A stretch of DNA of 64,000 bases from assembly GCA_038373865.1 (NCBI GenBank), contig JAXGGA010001598.1, positions 62,001 to 126,000 of the forward strand, read 5' to 3'. Shown in pieces: positions 12,950-23,122 of the stretch. The notes below the pieces were generated by a model. That model searched no databases. It was not told the origin of the DNA and saw only the letters and a program-made list of their open reading frames with translations. Position 1 is the first letter of the stretch; each line of letters begins with the position of its first letter. The position numbers and the translations under genes were made by a program. Origin of the DNA: Uloborus plumipes (lineage: Eukaryota; Arthropoda; Arachnida; Araneae; Uloboridae).

Positions 12950-13540
12950 CCTTAATTTATCAAAAACATACTCTTTTAATCTAAAATTTACGCAAACTCG
13001 GTTTATAAACCCTTAAAGATTTCACGTAATAGAAATTAAATAACAAATCACATATTTGAGCACAATAATAATAATTTCAAAATGATTGAATCTCGTAAAA
13101 ATGAATTTCTTTATGAAACGGAAGAATGCACATCCAGCCATTTGTCTTCATTATGTTCCATGATGATTAATCAAAGTAGTTCGTTTCTATTTCAACTTTC
13201 TCCCTCTTTTGTCATTGTCGTTCCAATTGCAGTCAGTTTTGAATGTTTCTCGTGCAACGAAAATTTGCAAGCCAAAATTTCGGTATAGCAATTCGTCACG
13301 ATCAAAAGATGCCCCCTCTCCCTTTTCACGATTTTGATAATAAATTCAAGAGGAATGTAATAAAGTTTAGATCATTCAAATTGTCGTGTTCCGTCGAGGT
13401 TTATTAAACGTATGTTTTTAAAATTCAATTTAGCTGATTATTTATTTAAATTTTAAGTGACGTGTTTTCATTCCGGATGCAATCATGTGAGTGCATCCTA
13501 CAGTCTGATATTTAAACAATATGATGTAAATTAGATTAGG
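12950..13540. repeat. Triplicated noncoding unit, copy 1
   Basis: Shared order with copies at 15800-16410 and 16920-17310: AAAATGAATTTCTT, GTCTTCAT.A.GTTCCATGAT, a TCACCCTCTTTTGTC-like block, CAATTGCAGT.AG.TTTGA, then TCGTCACGATCAAAA. An open frame (13082-13288 +) spans it but is not open in the other copies. Function unknown. Confidence 0.6.
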
Positions 13541-13926
13541 GAAATACGGCGTTGTTTTTAACGCTTTTTAATAAAAAGCGCACATTGGTTCTATTTTTAA
13601 AAATCCAACCTATCCACAAAATTTTGACTTTTGTGATCGGCAATAAAATAGGTTTCACTCCTTAGCACCAAAATTTAAGGAATATTAGAACATTTCCGTT
13701 TCGACAACGTCCCAATACCGTTAGGGAAGATGCCGTAAGGTAAATTGCCGTAGGAGAAGAAGCTGTATGCTATATTTTTGCAATAGCTGCTGCATGCAAT
13801 GCATTTCATCAAAAAAGATTTTTTCCAACGGCTCGATGTAGTTTTCAGAAGCCATTTTTCAAGTAGAATCTAAGTTTTCCCTAGAGTTTGTCGAAAAGCT
13901 ACGGCATCTTCCCCAAATGAAAGTAG

Positions 13927-15260
13927 GGTTGGTTAGGGTAAGTGGGCCCCCTTTTTAGAACAGCTCGTTTTTAAAGTCTTATACAGCAGTTTTAAAGCAA
14001 AACAGCTTAAATTTGTTGACTTATTTTATCTTGGACATGATTAATAAACACAAGTTCAGCATTATTTCCTAAAAAAATGCTTTAAATATTTTCAAGCATC
14101 GTATTCTTTACAAAATGGCGTAGGGGATCCGTTTACCCCCTAGGAAGGGGTAAGTGGGCCACCCCCCATTTATTTATGTTTAAAGTGAACGTATTTTGGA
14201 GAAGGGTTTGTGGGTCCTACCTCAAAACAAAGTATGCAAAATTTTAGTAGGGATTATTTTTCTGTAAATGTATCCATTAATGAGAAATCAACTTACATTT
14301 AAATGTGTATGACAGAAAAATATAAATCGGAATGCAAAACAATTATATTCCTGAAATTCATTAAAAGCCGTTAGGCGTATTTTTTGCTTTTACCTGTAAA
14401 TTGACGTTGAATAAACATAATGGAGTCGATGAAGTTCAACTTTGCTAAAATAGAAAAAAATTATAAGTTGAAAAAAAAACATAAACACCTAATGGCAGCG
14501 TCTATTTGAAGTTTTCTGAGGGAGAAACATCATCATTTTATCCTCAGTTGTAATTCTAACATCACCTACATCAAGCCAATAATATAGCTATTTCTACTCT
14601 TTCTATCAAATTTTGCAGTATTTTTTTTCCATGTGTTTCATGTTTTCAAATTAGACCTTCATAATACTTTTATGGTTTTCTTTGATGCAAGTTTCGCTCA
14701 TACATAGTTAATAGCTTTTGAGTTTTTGTAGCTAAATCATCAATTTCTTCTTGGTCTCCATAATTATCTTTCATTTCATCGTAGAAATTGCTTCATCAAA
14801 ACTGCTTTTCATTTTGAAATCCTTATTATTATGAGGGGGCCCACTTCCCCTAATAGAGAAAAACCACGTGGTAAGTGGGACCCCTCCCCTTAAACACTTA
14901 TTAATAATACTTTGCATAAAATGATTTATTGCAATGTGTACTTTAGGTTAAACTCTACAAGAAAACTTGATGAACATAGACAAAATAATAAAAACTAACA
15001 TTGAAGCACTTCCTCGAAAAATGTTGCTTGAACTCGCAAAAAAAAAAAAAAAAAATCTTTGGAAATTTTTTTTTTTTTTTTTTGACATATATTATCTGAT
15101 CAAAAAAAAAAGTTCCATGAAACCCAAATATATGCAAAAGCAATTATTGTGATGCAATTTTACATGATCAGTACAAAAAAGTATAAAAACCATATGCGCA
15201 TTTCAGTTTTAAGGGTGGGTGGCCCACTTACGACAGTGGCCCACTTACCCGAACCAACCT
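13927..15260. mobile_element. TA-flanked TIR element with GTAAGTGGGCC ends
   Basis: The left end GGGTTGGTTAGGGTAAGTGG is matched by the inverted right end AGGTTGGTTCGGGTAAGTGG, flanked by TA (13925-13926 and 15261-15262). The phrase AAGTGGGCC/GGCCCACTT is reiterated internally (about 14151, 14838, 14872 and 15221). No intact reading frame. On the minus strand around 14790-14690 a frame reads NYGDQEEIDDLATKTQKLL, which could be a coding fossil, but I do not recognise it. Confidence 0.75.
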
Positions 15261-15799
15261 TATGGCGTTTTAGCCAAATGCATTTAACACTTTTTTTCAG
15301 GTACTCATCAGAGCGGTTGACATTACAAAACACTATGAAAACACCCCGTAAACCTACGATAAAGCCAACCCATTTTATGTATACTCTCAAAGTGCATGCT
15401 CCTGCATTCTGACTGTCTAGCTGCTTTTGTTGATGCTTGTGTGTGATGTACATGATATGGCTGTCATCTTCCCCAATTCGACGTCTTCCTCCAATCAACC
15501 TTCTTTTTGTCGGTAGAACTGAAGTAAACTGTGTCGCTTGAACTGTATTCGTTCTAATTTCCAGGGAACAATACTTCCCTACTAGTATGGTTGGTTACTC
15601 TTATTCTGCTGCTGTAATTGTGAAACATACAATTTCTTTCTTCTTTTTTACAAATCTATGAACTATAAGTTGAATGAGTTAAATAACAATTACTTTAGTC
15701 AAAATGATTCAAACTAAAACAGATATGGGTGTTTCATGTTTAAAATTTCTAAATTTACGAGTTTTTCTTCACAACTTTATATCACAATGGTTTGATGAT

Positions 15800-16410
15800 A
15801 ATTCACTACTCTCTAAATATAACAGTGCTTCTAATCTAAACATAATTCAAATTCGGTTCAAACATTTATGACATAAGAATGACTAACATTAAAAAACAAA
15901 TTACACATTAAAGCAATAATAAAAAATAATGGCCAAATGTTTGTATCCAATGAAAATGAATTCCTTTTCCGAACGAACACAGAAAGTCGTTTGTCTTCAT
16001 AATATTCCATGATGATTAGTTAACGAAGTTTGTTTCTACTTTGAGTGTCACCATCTTTTGTCACTGCCATTCCCATTGCAGTGAGCTTTGAATATTTTTG
16101 ATACGAGAAAAACGTCATTCATTCTAAGCCGACATACTCTTATATTAATTCGTCATGGTCAAAATATGGCCTTCCTCCTACCTTTCTTTTAGCACTAAAT
16201 TTTAGCGGTGTATAAAAAAAATATACATTTTTATTGCTTGACCTATGATGTTTCGTAAACTTGTACAACAGAGATGTTTTTTAAGCGAAATTTGATTAAC
16301 ATTTATTCTAATTTTAGTGATATTCTTTGATTCTATATGCAACTATTAACAAGGTTTTGTTTACCGTTTAAGCAATATGATGCATTTTTGTATACAGAAA
16401 GGGAGAAATA
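15800..16410. repeat. Triplicated noncoding unit, copy 2
   Basis: The best-preserved pair with copy 3: AACATAATTCAAA, GTTCAAACATT, TATGACAT, GAAAATGAATT, AAGTCGTTTGTCTTCATAA, CGAAGTTTGTTTC and GTCATTCATTC occur in the same order. It also aligns with copy 1 out to GCAATATGATG near 16371 (13528 in copy 1). Confidence 0.65.
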
Positions 16411-16919
16411 TATGTTGTTTAAAATGATTTATTTCTAGGTTTACGGAGCAAGAGTTTTGGCATGTATAATACTGCCTTGCTAAGCGCAAAAATGGCATTT
16501 GCAATCGAGCTCAAACTGAGATATGATTCTATAAAATTTTGCGCCGCCATGTATTTTATTCACACATCAATTTTTCAGATTTTTTTAAAGATATTTTTCA
16601 TTATCAAATTACCATAGAACTTTTTTATTTAGGTAAAATACATCACAGAAAGTCATCTGGTGGCAGTAACCCAATTTGGTTAAAAGTGCACATGCGACTT
16701 TTGGGTTTAGGTCGGCAGTATTGGTGCTTGTGCTGTAAATCTGTCTATTCCAAAATTGTAAAATATTGCAACTTATTCTTCATCACTTTACAAATTAGCC
16801 AAATATAGTTTAATCTAAAAAATCGAATGAGTGAAGCAATAATTTTTGAAAAAATATGTTTCAAAGAAAAACGGACTGTTGATAACATTGCTAAAATAAT
16901 AATCTTTTGAAGTTATTTT

Positions 16920-17310
16920 TATATATTACAATAATCTAATAATAATTTCTTCATCTCTATTAATACAGCTTATTCAGTTTGAACATAATTCAAAGTTGGT
17001 TCAAACATTATATGACATTAAAAACTACAATTAAATAACAAATTGCACCGTAAAACAAGAATGAAAAATGATGGTAAAATGATTGTATCCTATGAAAATG
17101 AATTTCTTCGCCGAATGGAATAATGCTCCGTAAGTCGTTTGTCTTCATAACGTTCCATGATAATTAATCAACGAAGTTTGTTTCCATTTCACATGTCACC
17201 CTCTTTTGTCCCGATCCTTCCCATTTCAGTGAGTTTTGACTATTTTTGACGCGACAAAAAAGTCATTCATTCGCATTCCGACATACGTTTGTAATTATAT
17301 ATAGTACTTG
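16920..17310. repeat. Triplicated noncoding unit, copy 3
   Basis: Same block order as copy 2 (AAGTCGTTTGTCTTCATAAC, CAACGAAGTTTGTTTCCATT, GACAAAAAAGTCATTCATTC). On the minus strand each copy has an ATG at the same place followed by a similar short peptide start (ME..EDK.L), but frames end or shift soon after. Confidence 0.65.
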
Positions 17311-17496
17311 TCATTGTATAATGTTGCTTAAGTCTTATTACCCCTCAAGTGTTTCTATTAATGTGTAAGTAATGTAAGTTATTTTTCTTTGCAACCGTTT
17401 ATAATAATAACGCACGTTATCTTTAAATTAGTATTATCTACAGCTCTTTTCGCAAAATAATTAAGACAATATTCACTATGAAAGTTGATTGCATTC

Positions 17497-17771
17497 TTGG
17501 TTGCCTTAGAGATATCATATAAAGAGACCGAAAGACCTTGCGCCATATAAAGAGACCAAAAGACCTCGCGTCCAAAAGTACCGGCGCCCAAAAGGCCTCG
17601 CGCCCAAAAGTCTCGGCCCCAAAAACTGGGCTCCCAATGTTCCCGGCCCCCAATGCTCTTGCGCCAAAAAACCTCGCGCCCAATCGTCCACGCCAAAAAG
17701 CCGGCGCCCAATCTGCCGCGCCCAAACTTCCTAGACCGTGGTTGCCTGCCTTAGAGATATCATACTAAGAG
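17497..17771. repeat. GC-rich 15-bp minisatellite between direct repeats
   Basis: About 10-12 degenerate units of a GCGCCCAAAAGNCTC-like 15-mer. It is sharply GC-rich against AT-rich surroundings. The phrase GCCTTAGAGATATCATA occurs once on each side (about 17500 and 17747), so the array sits between copies of its own flank. Because 15 is divisible by three, long open frames with a 5-residue repeat run through it on both strands; these are not genes. Confidence 0.85.
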
Positions 17772-18338
17772 TTGTAAAGATCCCTAAAGGTAACACTAGT
17801 TCACAGTTCTATTAAGTTCTGAAGGACAGTACGTGCTGTTAACTATTGTGGAAATTCGCTCTGAAATATAGAGTTAAAGATAGCATTTATAGTTAATTTT
17901 TAATCAATGTTATACAATGTATTGTAAAACTGGAAATAAACAAACATCGTGAATGCAAATGTGTAAACAACAGGAAAGAAAGTATATATTATTTCTGATA
18001 AATCACAAATTAAAGTAGATTGATAATAAACTGAAAACTCAACACAAAAAAGGATAAAGAACTTGAAAATGAGAAAAACGCATGTGTAACGATTTAGTGG
18101 AGTATTGTTTTTTGCAAATATATTGCATTTCTATGGTGCCCATAATTTTTGCTTTTATTTCAAATGAACAAACGAAACAAAATGACTAAAAACTTCCCTT
18201 TCACACTAAATTCGTAGTGATAAAAATATAGTTAAACGCGTTAGGTAATTAATCAATGTTTAGTAGAGCAACATGAAAATTTTAAAAAAAGAAACGAACC
18301 CCCCCCCCCCCCACCAAATCTCTAACTCTATAGAGTAA
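17772..18338. other. AT-rich spacer with a C homopolymer
   Basis: Nothing recognisable except a run of 14 C at 18299-18312. Confidence 0.5.
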
Positions 18339-18339
18339 A

Positions 18340-18700
18340 CGCACTTGAATGACATAATTGACAGAATTAAGATTACTTTAATCTCTATCTAAGTCTTTCG
18401 CAAGAGACCATTCATTCAAATTCCAAGAGTTTAAAATTTAAAACCATTTCTGAAACGATTGATGGTATTGTACCTTTTTTATAGCTTTTATCAAAACTTT
18501 TAGAAGACAATTTCTTTTCGAACACAATAGGGAAAACGAAGAGCTTCAGAAGTAAAATATTCGGCAATTTATCAACTTTAAACTGACAGCTTGACACTAA
18601 ATCCCAAGTTCCCTTTGATGTTTCTTAAATACGCAGTTGCATAGCTAAAAGCATTTAAATTGAACCAAAAAATGTTTGCATTAAACTTGTAGCACATGTT
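18340..18700. repeat. Diverged duplicate segment, member 2
   Basis: Partner of 5950-6680 (see that entry). Blocks TTTAAACTGACAGCTTGACA and CCCAAGTTCCCTTTG mark the match. Confidence 0.55.
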
Positions 18701-20255
18701 TGAAAAATGAATTGCACGTAGAAAATCAATTTTTCCACAAGTTTCTGGTTTACGTAAAATAGTATTTAATCTATCACTAGACCTATCACTTTTTTGCTGA
18801 TGCTTTAGGTACATATAGTTCATTTTATATTGAGACACAAAAAGAGCTGTCAGACAAAATATATAGTGTTTTTTTTTTTTTTGAAGTGGAAATGAATATT
18901 TAGAGTTTTTACTTTTAGTTTCACTTCTGAGAGCTTCAATAACTCGAACGCTCTTCTTTATGCTTAAAATTGCATGTAGTGTCCCTTGTGGTATTAGGTG
19001 TAAAACATCCAGAAAACTATTAAAATTACGAACGATGAAAAGAAAAAATAATAATTTGTAGAGAGAGAGACAGAGGAAAATGGAGAATAAAAAATAATGA
19101 TATTTCTAAAAATGTGCTAAAACTGCATTAGTCAAAAAATTATTCTCATATCTATTGTTGTTTTTCAGTCATCATTGCTCACTAGAGATGAGTGAAAAAA
19201 GTAAAAAAATTATATATATATAACGAATATACGTGGGAAAGCAGTCTCTTACCAAGTCTATTTTTATACGCAATTTCAGATAAATATTTTTAAAAAATCT
19301 TTATCTGCCCCCATAACATTCAATTTTACGTATTTAGGCAGATTTTTCACCAAAGTAGAAAACACGGAATATTGAAAGTAATAGTTTTAATTTAAAACCT
19401 GCGAATTAATAAAACTAAAATCTAGAGAAATACATATTGAATGTATAGTTATAATTGAACGTCTTTGGCCGTTGTGGAAGGAGCTTCAAATGTGGATTAG
19501 GTGCTCAAATCACCCATGCTTCAGCTAGTTTTTTCTTTTATTACTGCTGACAATTGCATCTTTGTTCCATTTGGTTGTCTTGCTCTTTTAAACATTCTAC
19601 TAAATTGTCATTGTTTTAACTTGAATTGTTAACTTATTGCTTAAATTGAAAACGAATATGATGCTTTTACATAAGAGCAACTTGCAAACACAATTATGAG
19701 TGAATATTAAATTTTAGCGTCGTGACTGAGAATTTCACTTCCAAACGTAGCACAGGATAGGATGTTCGGTTGATCAGCGTCAAATTTTATTAATGCTGCT
19801 TGAAAAGACTGAATGATTACCAAAGGAGAATCTTCTAAAATAGTCTAGCGTAATAAAATCAGAAGGAAAAAAATCATTGATACGAAAGAATAAAAAAAAA
19901 AAAATGAGGAATAACTTTTCACCAGAATGTGCGGTACTTTGACGGTTAGAGAGAAAAAACTTGATTCAAATTAAGGAAAGGAAAAATACAATTCGAGCGA
20001 ATATAACATAAATGCAAGGTGTATTACTTTCTTAACATAGAAAAATAATATCCTTGTCACTTCTATGTTGAGTAGTAATAATAAAAAAATAGTAAAAAGG
20101 TTTTAAAGAAACTATTGATATTTCGGCGTAACAACCTATTGGCTGGATCTAAACAGTAATCGACACAGGTTTTCCAGATTGAATCATAAGGAAAACTGCG
20201 ATTTTTATTGAAAGTTTTTTGCAATGTCCTATTTAATTATTGCCTAAAAATGCCA
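18701..20255. other. AT-rich spacer
   Basis: No gene, RNA or terminal repeat recognised. Simple-sequence runs only (for example GAGAGAGAGACAGAG near 19060 and TATATATATA near 19212). Confidence 0.4.
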
Positions 20256-20259
20256 TTAA

Positions 20260-20570
20260 CCCCTTCCAGGCTCATTTTATTTCGGGATTACGGATCAAAA
20301 AATGTCAATTTTTTTAATGCTTATTTTCATACATGCATATCCTTTTAAATATAATAGCATCATTCGCATGCTAAAACACTGTATAGTGCTGCATCTAGAA
20401 GCAACAATAGTAAATAAAAGCATCCGAAACCATAAAAGGGACATGTTAGATAATTAGGGAAAGACTGGTTGTGCAGTGTTAATTTTCACAGTGCCCAAGC
20501 TACACTCGGGATGAGCCAGAATGGTACATTTCGCTTGCCCGAGTCCAGCTCAGGAAAAGCCGGGAAGGGG
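20260..20570. mobile_element. piggyBac-like MITE with TTAA duplication
   Basis: 311 bp flanked on both sides by TTAA (20256-20259 and 20571-20574). The ends are CCCCTTCCAGGCTC and, inverted, CCCCTTCCCGGCTTTTCCTG. A C-rich terminus and an exact TTAA duplication are the hallmark of piggyBac insertions. No coding capacity; presumably mobilised in trans. Confidence 0.8.
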
Positions 20571-20574
20571 TTAA

Positions 20575-22358
20575 AATGCATATTTCCACCATCCCATCCC
20601 GTATTAGTTTTTGAATGGAAAACTGCAGGGTCAAAAGGATATTATGGAAAAATTGGTGAAAAACTAGAGCACTGTGAAAAAATGACTGTACTTAGCATTT
20701 AAAGACCAGCTTTGCCAGAGATGAACTTTGTATAGATTAATGTTATCTCTACAAAATGTAGACTAAAAATACAAATGGAATCATGTCATTCAGCCGGTTA
20801 AGCAAGGGCTTCAAGAGCTTTAAAATGCAGAAAAAACAACTGATCTCAATATTTATGTTTAAGAATTCAAAATTCCTGCAGTATATTTTAAAGCAAACAA
20901 CTGTATGACTTCAATGGACTGTTTCCGTTACACTTACTTTATCACCAGTTTGGCATTTATTTATGATAATGAACTGAACCTGATGTTGGATACTCTTGAG
21001 AGAGTTCACATTTCAGGATATCCATCTCATTCTCAAAAAAGATTTCAACCTTTAGAGATCTAGAATTGCACTACTTTAATTTGGAACTATGAGTCAATTG
21101 TGGGAAATCGTAGAAGTCAAGTATTAAGTACTTAGGCAAAGGAGACTTAAAAATGTAACTCTTTATGCAGTCACCGAGCTACTAATACTTGAAATACATT
21201 TTTTAAAAAACACCAATAGATGATACGAGCCGGTTCTTCTCCTTCGTTTTTTTTTTTTTTTAATCTCGGAAAAAAATTTAAGCCCCAATTTCCTTTTTTT
21301 TTAAGTCCGAAAAAAAGTTTAAAATCGTAAATAAAAACAGCTCTGTACTTTTCATCCTGAAATCTCACAAAGATTTCAGCTTTTATCTTTTTATTGAAAA
21401 AAACAACAGAATTTTGAATTTTTCCACTAGATAAAATGTTTGATTCATGAGTCGTTAGGATGTACAGTAAAAGAAAGTAATGGATTTTAACGATAATGTA
21501 GTGGAATATGATAATGTTCCATGACAAGAAATGGAATTATTTTCTTTTTGTGGGTCGACTAAAGTTTGTTTTGTACGACTTTGACTACTTAAAATTCAAA
21601 TTGCTCAAGAGTTTACGAAAAATTTGGAAATGTTCTGATTACATGCAATACTTACGTTTGTGAAGAAACAAAATTAACTTTTTTTGTAAAGTAAGTTATT
21701 TTAGTACTTATCGTTATCAATTATAAACCAACCACCATGTTCAAGATATATGATTATCATTTCCAAAAGAAAGTCAATTATTCTATTACAAAAAAATTAT
21801 GCCTCCGAAAGATTTTTTAGCACCCATCTTGTATCGGAAATAATAGTAAAAATAAACAAAGAAAACATTATAGAAAAGAAAACAAAATTTGTTATAGTTT
21901 TTAATCTTTACATTTATTTAAATAATTGGAAAAAGTTAACTACATTTTTGATAAAATAAAAATTGTTGCTTTTGAAGTACAGCTCAAGAATATTGTATAA
22001 AAAATTAAAAACAGAAAATTTCAGAAATTCAGTCTTAAAATATTCAAAAAAAGATGGTTTATTTGGCTAAGGATAAGTAAAATTTTGAAATCAAACCTTC
22101 TCCTGTTTTTTATAGTAAAGCTACGTAAAATTAGTTGTCTATTTGTGGTTTTAATGAAGTAGAAACAGTTTTCTTATTTTAATGGGCTTTTTTTTCTGCA
22201 AACATAATAGTAAGTAGTTCTCTGATATTTGGATCAATTCGGTTAAATGTTGCAGCATTATTAGTTGAAAAAGCTGTTACAGTAATTATTTTTTCCCTCT
22301 GTTTTTCAGTAGATAAGCGTCTAGGAGAGTAAAATATTTTTCAGATTTTTGTAATTTA
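20575..22358. other. AT-rich spacer
   Basis: Nothing recognised. The 118-residue minus-strand frame at 21171-21527 is low-complexity and crosses poly-T tracts. Confidence 0.4.
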
Positions 22359-22739
22359 CATTGTAAAAAAAAGAATGTTTTTTTACAGTATAATACAGCT
22401 AATTTAAAGTAATAAACTGCAAAATTTTTTTCTTTCACAATACTAAACAGTAAAATTGCTAATTTTACAGAAATAAACTGCGAAATTGCTAATTTTACAG
22501 TTTATTATCGTACATTTTACAGTTTTGAACTGGAAATTCTGCTGTCAATATTATACTGTTGTTTTTACAGTATAATACAGCTAAAATTTACGGCAATAAA
22601 CTGCAAAATTTCTAACTTTACAGTAAGAAACTGTAAAATTGCTAGTTTTACAGTTTATTACTCTGTATTTTACAGTTTTAAATTGGAACCTTGGCTGCCA
22701 GCATTATACTGGAAAAGCAACAGTTAATTTTTTATAGTG
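22359..22739. mobile_element. CACTGTAAAA-ended repeat, copy 1
   Basis: The ends are CATTGTAAAAAAA and, inverted, CACTATAAAAAATTAACTGT. The interior is an inverted series of TTTACAGTTTATTAC and GTAATAAACTGTAAAATTGC words. Further copies lie at 43358-43576, 47890-48215 and 59849-60005. A CACTG-type terminus suggests a hAT or CMC non-autonomous element; not resolved. Confidence 0.7.
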
Positions 22740-23122
22740 TAGGCATAACGGACTGAGATACATAAAATGAATTACGGCATCAAAATAAAAATTGATTTTC
22801 TATGAATATTTTAAAATAGTACAATTTTTATCCCATTTCTCCCTCTCATGAAGGTTGTATATTGAATTCATCAGTGGAAACTGGGGAACGCACGAAGAAG
22901 GACTGGACACAATTTGAGAATATTTAATCTAAAAAATACTGTATTTTTATTAGTTAAAACTTTCAAAAAATATAAATATTCTTGTGTGCTACCTCAAAAT
23001 AATTGCAATGGGAGGATATTTCTAGGTTCCTTTAATAAAACTGCTGTATGTTGAAGTTCATTTTTGCTGAAAGTAAACTTTTTACTGATCTTTATTTCGT
23101 ATTATCTTTATATTCTATATTA

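Noticed and set aside
13729..13915. Possible short TIR element with GGGAAGATGCCGTA ends
   Set aside because: The inverted match (TACGGCATCTTCCCC near 13900) is short, and flanking duplications could not be confirmed.
15160..15498. 112-codon minus-strand frame
   Set aside because: Begins outside and ends inside the TIR element at 13927-15260, crossing its boundary; no domain.
17379..17725. Overlapping 95- and 110-codon minus-strand frames with Gly/Arg/Phe/Trp-rich repeats
   Set aside because: They run through a 15-bp minisatellite that is open in several frames on both strands; no flanking coding signal.
21171..21527. 118-codon minus-strand frame
   Set aside because: Low complexity across poly-A/T tracts, no domain.
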